DNA of 64,000 nucleotides from CBDCYH01 sp965224105 (GTDB taxonomy: Bacteria; Bacteroidota; Rhodothermia; Rhodothermales; JABDKH01), in assembly GCA_965224105.1 (NCBI GenBank), contig CBDCYH010000001.1:372001-436000 (forward strand). Reading direction: 5' to 3'. Below the pieces are notes generated by a model that made no database searches, had not been told where the DNA came from, and was given only the letters and a program-made list of their open reading frames with translations. How positions within the stretch are numbered: the stretch's first letter is position 1; each line of letters starts with the position of its first letter. A program made the position numbers and the translations under genes. Positions 42,705-50,455 of the stretch are shown one piece after another.

Positions 42705-44951
42705 ATGGCGAAGTATCCCCTTATTGTAAGCCTGAGTTTGTTGCTCCTAAATGGATGTTCAGCCCCGCGAGATGTAGTCGAAGTGACTTCAAGGCCGGAT
42801 GTTGAACGGACAGAAATACCAGACAAGCCAGAACCACCAGCGGCACCGCCAATGGCAGAAGCTGCAGCAGGAGCCGCATCCTTCGCGGTGTCGCGTTTTG
42901 ACGGTGGAAAAATGTGGACATTTGAAAATCCGCCGGTCGATTACTTCGAGTCTGAGTATGGATTCCGTCCAGCACCTGAGTGGTTCGAAAAAGCCAGGCT
43001 TGGCGCATTGCGTTTCTCTACCTACTGCTCAGCGTCGTTCGTTTCGCCCAACGGGTTGGTATTAACCAATCACCACTGCGGTAGGCAGAGTATTACCGAT
43101 GTGGAGAAGCCCGGGGAGGATCTTCTGGAAAATGGATTCTACGCAACCGCTGGCGTCGATGAACGCCAGGTCCCAGATCTCTATGTGGATCAACTTATCG
43201 GAATTGAGGATGTAACGTCAGAGATCTATGCAAACCTGGATGAGGACGCATCAAATACAGAAAAGCACACTCTTCGAACATCCAAAGCTGAGGCACTTGA
43301 GAAAAGTAGAACATCAGAGCGACAAAAAGCTGATTCCACAATTGTTGTGGAAGTTATTAGCCACTACAGCGGAGCTCGATACTCTGCATACACCTTCAAG
43401 AGGTACAAAGATGTAAGGCTAGTGATGGCGCCCGAGCTGGATCTAGGGTTTTTTGGGGGTGATCCGGATAATTTCACGTACCCGCGATACAGCCTCGATA
43501 TGAGCTTCTTTCGGGTCTACGGTGATGATGGCAATCCAGTCAAATCTGACAACTATTTCCGCTTTTCGACAGATGCCTTGGAGGAAGGGGATGCGGTGTT
43601 TGTTGTTGGGAATCCGGGCCAGACATCTCGTCTGAGTACGGTCAGTCAACTAGAGTTCGAGCGTGACTTCACGTTGCCTGCTGCGTTACGCGTCATGCGA
43701 TCGAGAGCAGAAATCCTGGGTACTTACATCGATGCTCACCCAGACTCGGCTGATCTTTATGACTTACGCAATACATATTTTAGCATCTCAAATTCTATCA
43801 AGGCGACGGAGGGTCAGCTGAAAGGATTGGAGTCCGGAGAGGTGATCCCGAGGCGGGCGGCTGCGGAGACGATTATCCGCAAGGGTATCGCTGCGGATTC
43901 GTCGCTGGCAGAAGAGTACGGAAATCTTTTTCGAGACCTTAGCGAAATTCAGGCGACGAAGAAGGCAGTAGTAGACCAATCGGGGGCGTTCACCAATTTC
44001 TCGACAGAGAGCATGACATCGCATGTATTGTTGCGTGGTTTGTATGGCTATGTACATGACATCTATAAGCAACGGGGTGCTCCGCCTGAAGCAATAAAAG
44101 AACTGAGAGATGAGGCGGACAAAATTGAATCGTGGCCGTCGAGTATTGAACGCGAGTATATTCGCGCACGCCTGGATGAACTCGTTAGTCATTTAGGTCC
44201 AGAGCACCCGGGTGTCGATGCAATACTAACCGGGAGAACGCCCGAGCAGGTCGCGAATGATATTGTCGACAACACTGCTCTTCTCGATTCGCTGTCGTTC
44301 CAAAAAATGCTCAACGATGGATACCAGGCTGCGAAAGATGTTTCATACCCGATTGTCGAAACTTTGGCCACGCTATTCTTCAATCTCGGTCAGCAAATGA
44401 CCGGTTTTGATGAGACCGAGCAGGCGCTGAATGCACAATTGGCGCGGGCGCAATTTCAAATTGTCGGGGAGACAAGCCCGCCGGATGCATCGTTCTCGTT
44501 AAGAATTTCTGACGGAAGGGTTATGGGTTATCAATACAACGGCACGAGCGCTCCGCCATTCACGACATTTTTCGGACTTTACGATAGGCATAGCTCTTTT
44601 CACTCGAGGGACGAGTGGGAGCTTCCTGAGAAATGGGAAAATGCAGGTCCTGAGTTTGACAGGCGGACTCCGTTCAATGCAGTATCGACGAATGACATTA
44701 CGGGAGGCAACTCAGGCTCACCCCTTCTCGATAAGGATCTGAACCTGGTCGGACTGATATTCGACAGTAACATTAACGCCCTCCCGAACGAGTACGTCTA
44801 TTCAGATGAACAAGCGCGTGCGATTTCTGTTGCTGCAAGCGGGATTCTGGAAGTATTGGATGACATTTATGATGCTGATCGGATTCGGATCGAACTCGTC
44901 ACAGGCAGATTCTACGGGTCCGAGTCGGAAGCGGATGCAACTGATGGCTGA
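42705..44951 (+). CDS. S46 family dipeptidyl-peptidase (DPP7/DPP11-like) lipoprotein
   Basis: Exopeptidase of 748 residues that releases dipeptides from peptides in the periplasm. The lipoprotein signal ends NGC (C18). Catalytic histidine lies in TNHHCG (H123/H124) and the nucleophile is S670 in GGNSGSP. In characterised enzymes the residue in the FDxN loop sets S1 specificity: Gly in DPP7, Arg in DPP11. Here the loop reads FDSN, so Ser688 stands there, fitting neither known type. Start ATG follows AAGG immediately, so translation initiation is unusual. It is divergent from tRNA-Leu(UAG). Confidence 0.93.
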   Translation: MAKYPLIVSLSLLLLNGCSAPRDVVEVTSRPDVERTEIPDKPEPPAAPPMAEAAAGAASFAVSRFDGGKMWTFENPPVDYFESEYGFRPAPEWFEKARLGALRFSTYCSASFVSPNGLVLTNHHCGRQSITDVEKPGEDLLENGFYATAGVDERQVPDLYVDQLIGIEDVTSEIYANLDEDASNTEKHTLRTSKAEALEKSRTSERQKADSTIVVEVISHYSGARYSAYTFKRYKDVRLVMAPELDLGFFGGDPDNFTYPRYSLDMSFFRVYGDDGNPVKSDNYFRFSTDALEEGDAVFVVGNPGQTSRLSTVSQLEFERDFTLPAALRVMRSRAEILGTYIDAHPDSADLYDLRNTYFSISNSIKATEGQLKGLESGEVIPRRAAAETIIRKGIAADSSLAEEYGNLFRDLSEIQATKKAVVDQSGAFTNFSTESMTSHVLLRGLYGYVHDIYKQRGAPPEAIKELRDEADKIESWPSSIEREYIRARLDELVSHLGPEHPGVDAILTGRTPEQVANDIVDNTALLDSLSFQKMLNDGYQAAKDVSYPIVETLATLFFNLGQQMTGFDETEQALNAQLARAQFQIVGETSPPDASFSLRISDGRVMGYQYNGTSAPPFTTFFGLYDRHSSFHSRDEWELPEKWENAGPEFDRRTPFNAVSTNDITGGNSGSPLLDKDLNLVGLIFDSNINALPNEYVYSDEQARAISVAASGILEVLDDIYDADRIRIELVTGRFYGSESEADATDG

Positions 44952-45056
44952 ACGCTGTTGGCGATGTTGAGTGCTTCTCGCAAGATTGGGTCAACGGAAG
45001 TAGAGTGATCTCCATGTGAGCCATTTTGATCTTCGTCACACGAACCGAGAGAGAGC

Positions 45057-46643
45057 ATGCTCGATGACAGTTCTGGAATCGCTGATGGAGCAACGCTTAG
45101 AACACCAGTATGCATCATTGGTGGGGGAGCGGCCGGGCTAACGATTGCGCGCGCGCTACGTGATGCGCGGGTTGGTTCGATCGTCCTCGAAGCTGGTGGC
45201 ACTCACCCAACAAGAAAGAGTCAGGCGGCCTACTGGGCACGGCAAACGGGCGCACCAAACCACTCATTCACGCACAGTAGGTTTAGATCTCTCGGCGGTT
45301 CCACAACTTATTGGTCTCGACAGTGTGTTGAATTGGAGGCCGAAGATTTTGAAGGTCGAGATAGTGCGGCACCAGCTTGGCCATTTAGGAAGGCTGACCT
45401 GGCGTCCTACTACGAACGGGCTTCCAGGATGCTTCACCTCCGCACTGCTGGAGAGGTGGTTGACAGCTTGCAGCCCGCCTCCGTATTTGACCCGGGTGAT
45501 GCGAGGTTCAGTGAAGCTCGGCTGTCGGCCATTGGCAACTTCACAGAAGTGGTTCTCCCAACCCAGGCTGATAATGGCATTCTGAGGATCCTTGTAAATG
45601 CCGCTGTCACCGAGTTCCGACTGGATGATCACCGCCGCAGCATAGAAAGCGTAGTTGTTCGACTTCCAGGGGACAGGATTATCAGGTGTGAAGCGCAACA
45701 TTTTGTTCTTGCAGCCGGAGGCATCGAGAATGCGCGGCTCCTGTTGGCGTCGAACCGACAAGTATCCTGCGGACTTGGTAATGAGCACGACCTTGTCGGT
45801 CGCTTTTTCATGGATCACGCATACATGTTTGCCGGAACGATTCATCACGCCCCAGCTCGCCTCAATTCGCTGATTATGAGAGATCCATCCCGGCAGAGAG
45901 AAAACTTCGGTGGCTTTGTTACCATGACAATGCGTGTCTTAACACCGGCTGGGCAGTCAAATGCCGCGGCTCTGTTCCTGAAATCGCGGCCATCCTTCGC
46001 TTTTGAGGAAGAGATGTATACTGAACAAGGGGTCGCGCTCACGCAGCTTGGGCAGATTGCGCGGAAGCAACGATTTGCCAGTCGTGATACCAAGGGACAT
46101 ATTTTGGCCCTATGCACACGCCCAGACCGAACCGCAAAACTTGTCGCAAGTCGTTTTCGATCAGTATTTCGGCCACGCGAGGTGATTGCGGTCCGACTTT
46201 TTGCAGAGACCACACCTGACCGGGAGAGCCGCGTTCGTCTGCTTCAATCTTGCGACGCACTAGGCATTCCGCAGGCAGAGGTGAATTGGCGCGTCCCCGA
46301 GTCGGACAAAATTGGTCCGAGTCATCTTATCATGCAGCTAAAAGAAAGTATGTGCCAGATCGGTGCTGACTTTCGCCCAGCCGCCAACATCGGACCTGGC
46401 CAACCGTGGCCTGCTTCGTTTAGCGGTGGAAAACATCACATGGGGACGACAAGAATGCACAATGCGTCATCACAAGGAGTCGTCGATTCGGATTGTCGGC
46501 TTCATGGTATTGCGAATCTTCACGTTGCCGGTAGTTCCGTCTTTCCCACATCTGGTTGGGCCAACCCGACGTTCACCATCGTTGCTCTTGCGCTGCGCCT
46601 TTCTGATCGGATCGTTGGAATTGTCAAACGCGGTGCGGACTAA
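45057..46643 (+). CDS. GMC-family FAD-dependent oxidoreductase
   Basis: A 528-residue flavoprotein. The N-terminal dinucleotide fold has GGGAAG (22-27) and a following LEAGG. LGGSTTYW is near residue 80 and the C-terminal block GGKHHMGTTRM, with the catalytic-type His, is near 460 before VAGSSVFPTSGWANPTFT. Substrate unknown; alcohols, sugars or cyclic compounds are possible. No Tat signal and no gluconate-dehydrogenase small subunit partner are present. It follows the S46 gene by 105 bp and converges with the PGM-like gene. Confidence 0.92.
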   Translation: MLDDSSGIADGATLRTPVCIIGGGAAGLTIARALRDARVGSIVLEAGGTHPTRKSQAAYWARQTGAPNHSFTHSRFRSLGGSTTYWSRQCVELEAEDFEGRDSAAPAWPFRKADLASYYERASRMLHLRTAGEVVDSLQPASVFDPGDARFSEARLSAIGNFTEVVLPTQADNGILRILVNAAVTEFRLDDHRRSIESVVVRLPGDRIIRCEAQHFVLAAGGIENARLLLASNRQVSCGLGNEHDLVGRFFMDHAYMFAGTIHHAPARLNSLIMRDPSRQRENFGGFVTMTMRVLTPAGQSNAAALFLKSRPSFAFEEEMYTEQGVALTQLGQIARKQRFASRDTKGHILALCTRPDRTAKLVASRFRSVFRPREVIAVRLFAETTPDRESRVRLLQSCDALGIPQAEVNWRVPESDKIGPSHLIMQLKESMCQIGADFRPAANIGPGQPWPASFSGGKHHMGTTRMHNASSQGVVDSDCRLHGIANLHVAGSSVFPTSGWANPTFTIVALALRLSDRIVGIVKRGAD

Positions 46644-46682
46644 ACCAGAGTGACAATCGGAGCTAGGTCGACGAATTGGATT

Positions 46683-47588
46683 CTACGCCATTACCAGGGA
46701 AACGATTTTTGGAACTACTCCTAAAATCGAGTTGACAGAATCGAATGCTCCCGCACCTTTGCCAATCGCGAGTAGCGGAACTGGATTCCTAGTGTGCGTC
46801 TTGGTTGACAGATCCTCAATGTTTCCATGGTCGCTGGTCACCAGAATGAGGGTCTCTTTCAGGTTTACCGCCTCAACAACAACTCGAATGAGCTCTCCGA
46901 CCTGACCGAGTGCCTTTATTGATTTTGCATAGTCCATCGAATGGCCGGCTTTGTCGGTCGCGTAGTATTCGAATAGGGTCAGGCGGTGCGCCTTAGTAAG
47001 TGCCGCAAGGTCGCGACCTGCCTGCAAGCACGAAATCATCGGCACGGATGGTTCGGCTACGGAGAACCTCTCTCGCGTTAGATCAGCAGAGACAGCTGCG
47101 CCGTTGATTAGCTCGCGCGTCGATCTAATTTTAATTCCAGCTGCCAGACAGCATTGCGTTGTTGCAGTCCATCGATTATGCTTCTTCGCGTATCGGAAGA
47201 ACTTCGATGGATAAGCATTAGCAAAGGCGAGTTCATCGGCCGTAATGCCCTTGTCGATCAGTCGTTGAAAAACGTTACTTGACCGGATTATTTGCGACGA
47301 AGAGCTGTGTGGTCGCGGACCATGATGGCGACCGAGAATTTTTGCGCAGTTTATTCCAGTAAAAAGGGATGCTTGTCCAGTACCACTTTGCGGTAGGCCA
47401 TCGACATCGAGATTGGCGTCAATTGTTTTTACCAGCCATGTACCGGTTGAGTAGTGGATATCACCGCAAAGCTTACCCCGCGCGAGAATATTCCAATCAT
47501 CGAGTGAAGGTCCAGCGAGCGGGTTGTGTTCCGTGCAGGCGCCCACCCCAAGACCGTCTATGAACACAAGAAGGACGTGACTCAGCAT
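46683..47588 (-). CDS. alkaline-phosphatase-superfamily metalloenzyme (iPGM/phosphopentomutase-like)
   Basis: A 301-residue cytoplasmic protein. Metal ligands and nucleophile typical of the PGM-like branch are present: D11 in FIDGLG, the SGTGQ nucleophile loop (S68/T70), D212 and H216 (TDKAGH), D253-H254 (TSDHGNIED) and H265 (KTHTRNPVP). It is much shorter than true iPGM (about 510 residues) and lacks its second domain, so it belongs to the stand-alone metalloenzyme-domain group with unknown substrate. It is 5 bp downstream of the DprA-like gene and very likely co-transcribed with it. Confidence 0.85.
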   Translation of the reverse strand: MLSHVLLVFIDGLGVGACTEHNPLAGPSLDDWNILARGKLCGDIHYSTGTWLVKTIDANLDVDGLPQSGTGQASLFTGINCAKILGRHHGPRPHSSSSQIIRSSNVFQRLIDKGITADELAFANAYPSKFFRYAKKHNRWTATTQCCLAAGIKIRSTRELINGAAVSADLTRERFSVAEPSVPMISCLQAGRDLAALTKAHRLTLFEYYATDKAGHSMDYAKSIKALGQVGELIRVVVEAVNLKETLILVTSDHGNIEDLSTKTHTRNPVPLLAIGKGAGAFDSVNSILGVVPKIVSLVMA

Positions 47589-47593
47589 GCTGG

Positions 47594-48487
47594 CTAGCTC
47601 CCGAGTCCAAGCGCAAGGTCAATCCACTCGAGATCGGCCGATGATGAAATAGCGTGAAGTGAATCGGATATTGTGGCTGGGGGATCCCCAACGACGAACG
47701 TAGCACACTCGGGCATCTCGATGTGGGTCGATACCAACTTGCCATCCTGAGAAGGGAGGTGGATATGGACATTGCTGCAAGCGCGCATGAGGGATGTGCG
47801 CGTTTTCTTGTCGTGGTTGAACGGTCCGTGCGACATTTCGAAGCCTGATAGCAGCCCTCCGCCAGCCTTAACAATCTGCGAGGCGATAGGTCGGATTTCT
47901 GATGAGAGTCTTGACAGCCCCGTGTGGTGAACCATGAGCGTTTTGCATGCCGAGCCAGCCGCAACGCTAATCTTGGCAAGCACTACATCCAGGCCACTTT
48001 CGTCTCCGGTTACAAAGGCAACATCCTTATGCAATAAGCGGTGGCAAATTTGTTGGGCCAGTTCAAAACCGGTGGGGTTGAGCGGAGGGTTTCCCAGAAA
48101 GCAGACAGCGGGCATCGCGAGAGATTCCGGGGCACCATAGTAGTATAACACCGGAGGAAGATGCTCGTCAGTGCTAGACCTGGCAGGCCAATCGTGATCG
48201 AGTTTGCATAGGACCCGTATTCCTTTTTCTGCAAGGATGGTTGTGTATTCCTCCGCTCGGAGGAGATAGGGCGAGAAGAGTGCTGGATCGAGTAAGATTT
48301 TACTCCAATCCTTAACTTGCGACAACCCCTTGGTCCGCGTATAGAATTGCTCCACCGGGTATTCCCGGAGCGCTTCGTAGGTAGGAAAATGACCCAAAAG
48401 TCTGTTGCATGCGACATGACCGACGCCCTCGAGCCCTGTCAGAGCCAGAGCGAAAGTAGAGGAGTGCGCGGTTCCTGCCGATGACAT
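47594..48487 (-). CDS. divergent DprA/Smf-like Rossmann protein
   Basis: A 297-residue protein whose order follows DprA: an N-terminal helical region (TGLEGVGHVACNRLLGHFPT), an LPPVLYYYGAPES link, then a Rossmann-like core where GNPPLNPTG stands for the usual GTRxxTxYG and VTGDESGLDVVLA for VSGLARGIDxxAH. LLSGFEMSHGP parallels the usual LLSEYPPGT stretch. Several residues conserved in DprA are lost, including the FPxRNRIIAGL motif, seen here only as KKTRTSLMRACS. Ability to load RecA on single-stranded DNA is therefore doubtful. It lies 5 bp upstream of the PGM-like metalloenzyme. Confidence 0.7.
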   Translation of the reverse strand: MSSAGTAHSSTFALALTGLEGVGHVACNRLLGHFPTYEALREYPVEQFYTRTKGLSQVKDWSKILLDPALFSPYLLRAEEYTTILAEKGIRVLCKLDHDWPARSSTDEHLPPVLYYYGAPESLAMPAVCFLGNPPLNPTGFELAQQICHRLLHKDVAFVTGDESGLDVVLAKISVAAGSACKTLMVHHTGLSRLSSEIRPIASQIVKAGGGLLSGFEMSHGPFNHDKKTRTSLMRACSNVHIHLPSQDGKLVSTHIEMPECATFVVGDPPATISDSLHAISSSADLEWIDLALGLGS

Positions 48488-48583
48488 CAGTAAGTGAAAC
48501 TCCCGTAACTGCGAATGTGCACTAACAATGATAATCGTTGGGTTCGAAACAAGCTATCGCTGATGTAGGTGTATTTGTAACTG

Positions 48584-49813
48584 ATGGCTACTTCATTCAA
48601 GGGCAAAATATTTCAAACGCTTCGGCGGAGCCGCGGAGCACCGGTATACGGCCTGCTTCTCAGCGGCGGTGGGGCCCGAGCCGCGTACCAGGCTGGGGTT
48701 CTCCATTACATTGGTGAAGCTTTTGACGGCGTCTCGTTTCCCGTGCTAACTGGAGTTTCGGCCGGGGCTATAAATACGGCGCATCTCGCAAACAGCCTGA
48801 GTCCATACAGAAAGTCGGCAGCTGAGCTTGTGGAGCTGTGGAGAAATATCACGGCCGACCAAGTTTTTGAATCGGGCAGCGGGTTTGATCTGGTTAAATC
48901 ATTCGTCAACATCGGGAGAGGCAAAGAAACTCGCGGAATTGTCGACACCGCTCCGCTCCGGAAATATTTGCTGCAGCATTTGCGATGCGCTGAGAACGGA
49001 TGCCTCGACGGAATCCAGAAACGGTTAGACAACGGATCGCTTAACGCATTCGCTGTCATCACGACGAAGTACTCGACCGGTCAGACCGTTTCCTGGGTTC
49101 AGGGTAGCGACATATCAGCCTGGGAGCGGCCCAACCGGATTGGTATTCAGACGCAAATCAACATCGAACATATAATGGCGTCTACCTCACTACCGTTTAT
49201 TTTCCCGGCGATTGAGTTGGAAGGCGAATGGTACGGTGATGGCGGGATCCGGCTGTCGGCTCCGTTGGCGCCGGTTGTGCAGCTCGGCGCTGAGAGAATC
49301 CTGGCCATCTCGACACGGTATCCGAGGTCGAGGCAAGAGGCAGACGATCCAAGCTCGATGGGCTATCCGCCAAATTCGCAGCTCTTCAGTTTGCTCATCA
49401 ACTCTGTTTTCCTGGATGCGCTGGACCAAGATGCGATGACGATGGACAGGATAAATGCTCTGCTGGATCAGCTACCGCTTCGCAAAAGATTAGGTCTTCG
49501 GCCAATAGAACTTCTTGTCCTCAGGCCTTCGACTGACCTGGGTAGGCTGGCAGCAGAGTACGAGGATCAACTCACCGGCGCTCTGAAGCTAATCGCGAAG
49601 GGCATCGGTCTTGGACGTTCAAAGAGTCCCGACTGGTTGAGTATGCTGTTATTTTATGATCAGTATGTGGATCGCTTGCTGGATATTGGTTTTCACGACG
49701 CGAAGAATCAGCATGAAAGGATTGCGCGTTTCCTCAGCCAATCTGATCGGCCTCCGCTCAGAGAAGAAGCGGATCTGTCTGAAATCGGTATGCCGACTAG
49801 CCCGTCTGTTTGA
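48584..49813 (+). CDS. patatin-like phospholipase
   Basis: Serine acyl hydrolase, 409 residues, cytoplasmic or membrane-associated. The oxyanion loop SGGGARAAYQAG begins near 27, the nucleophile S59 is in GVSAGA and the dyad Asp219 is in GDGGIR. The C-terminal 150 residues are helical, with no transmembrane segment or barrel. It is divergent from the DprA-like gene and its 3' end overlaps the convergent PH-like gene by 17 bp. It could act in lipid turnover; substrate unknown. Confidence 0.92.
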   Translation: MATSFKGKIFQTLRRSRGAPVYGLLLSGGGARAAYQAGVLHYIGEAFDGVSFPVLTGVSAGAINTAHLANSLSPYRKSAAELVELWRNITADQVFESGSGFDLVKSFVNIGRGKETRGIVDTAPLRKYLLQHLRCAENGCLDGIQKRLDNGSLNAFAVITTKYSTGQTVSWVQGSDISAWERPNRIGIQTQINIEHIMASTSLPFIFPAIELEGEWYGDGGIRLSAPLAPVVQLGAERILAISTRYPRSRQEADDPSSMGYPPNSQLFSLLINSVFLDALDQDAMTMDRINALLDQLPLRKRLGLRPIELLVLRPSTDLGRLAAEYEDQLTGALKLIAKGIGLGRSKSPDWLSMLLFYDQYVDRLLDIGFHDAKNQHERIARFLSQSDRPPLREEADLSEIGMPTSPSV

Positions 49814-50339
49814 GACCGGCTTCGCCAAGCTCAGGAAAGAGTTGGTAAACTGTTGCTTGTTGCCATGGGTATCCGTTGATAAACAGGGGAATGCCGCGGT
49901 ACTCTGCTTCTTCCATCAGGAGATGGCTTATTTCATGATAGTCGTCGAACAGGTGCGGAACCTCGATGGATCGTGACGCCAGAGTTTGAATCTGAATACC
50001 TCCATCGGTTAGGTTGATGCGATCGATATCCTCCCAGGGAATGGACAGGCGAGTCCGGGAGTGATCGTATCCTACGACATCGTGTTCAGTTAGCTTGACG
50101 CACCATACCACGTTACGTAGTCGATTGATGCGGGCAAAAAGATACCTGTATGCCCCCCACGATGCGGTTGCGGTGATGGCCGCCACCAGGAGCGTGTTGA
50201 CTTCAGGGAGTGTAAGGATGTAAAGGAGACCCAAGACTAAACCGCATGAAACGGCCGCATAAGAATAGATTTGGGATATCTGTTCCCGGACTCTTGCCTG
50301 TACCGCTTCGCTATCAAAAATGTGGGGGCAGAAAGACAT
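49797..50339 (-). CDS. two-helix membrane protein with PH-like domain, hypothetical
   Basis: A 180-residue protein. Two membrane helices at about 26-43 and 47-64 form a hairpin, followed by a beta-rich cytoplasmic region (about 75-130) with LTEHDVVGYDHSRTRLSIPWEDI, the typical start of a bacterial PH-like (YcxB/bPH) domain. No enzymatic motif. It overlaps the patatin gene 3' end and is divergent from mutS over 116 bp. Function unknown. Confidence 0.7.
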   Translation of the reverse strand: MSFCPHIFDSEAVQARVREQISQIYSYAAVSCGLVLGLLYILTLPEVNTLLVAAITATASWGAYRYLFARINRLRNVVWCVKLTEHDVVGYDHSRTRLSIPWEDIDRINLTDGGIQIQTLASRSIEVPHLFDDYHEISHLLMEEAEYRGIPLFINGYPWQQATVYQLFPELGEAGLKQTG

Positions 50340-50371
50340 GGTCGTTCCAAGTATTTTTCACTGCTCGAAGT

Positions 50372-50399
50372 TTGACCTCAGAATCCTTAGGGCTAGATT
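50372..50399 (+). promoter_or_regulatory. candidate sigma-70-like promoter of mutS
   Basis: TTGACC at 50372-50377 and TAGATT at 50394-50399 with a 16-bp spacer, about 50 bp before the mutS ATG. Good -35 box, moderate -10 box. Confidence 0.4.
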
Positions 50400-50455
50400 C
50401 AGATCATTCCTTGACCCTAATCTTATCGCCCTTCGCTTGTGAACATTAATCCCGA

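Noticed and set aside
45264..45848. 194-residue minus-strand frame
   Set aside because: Lies fully inside the GMC oxidoreductase gene on the other strand, with no domain or upstream signal.
48520..48540. AT-rich dyad resembling a Fur box near AATGATAATCGTT
   Set aside because: Only half of the expected 7-1-7 pattern is present, and the nearby genes are not iron-related.
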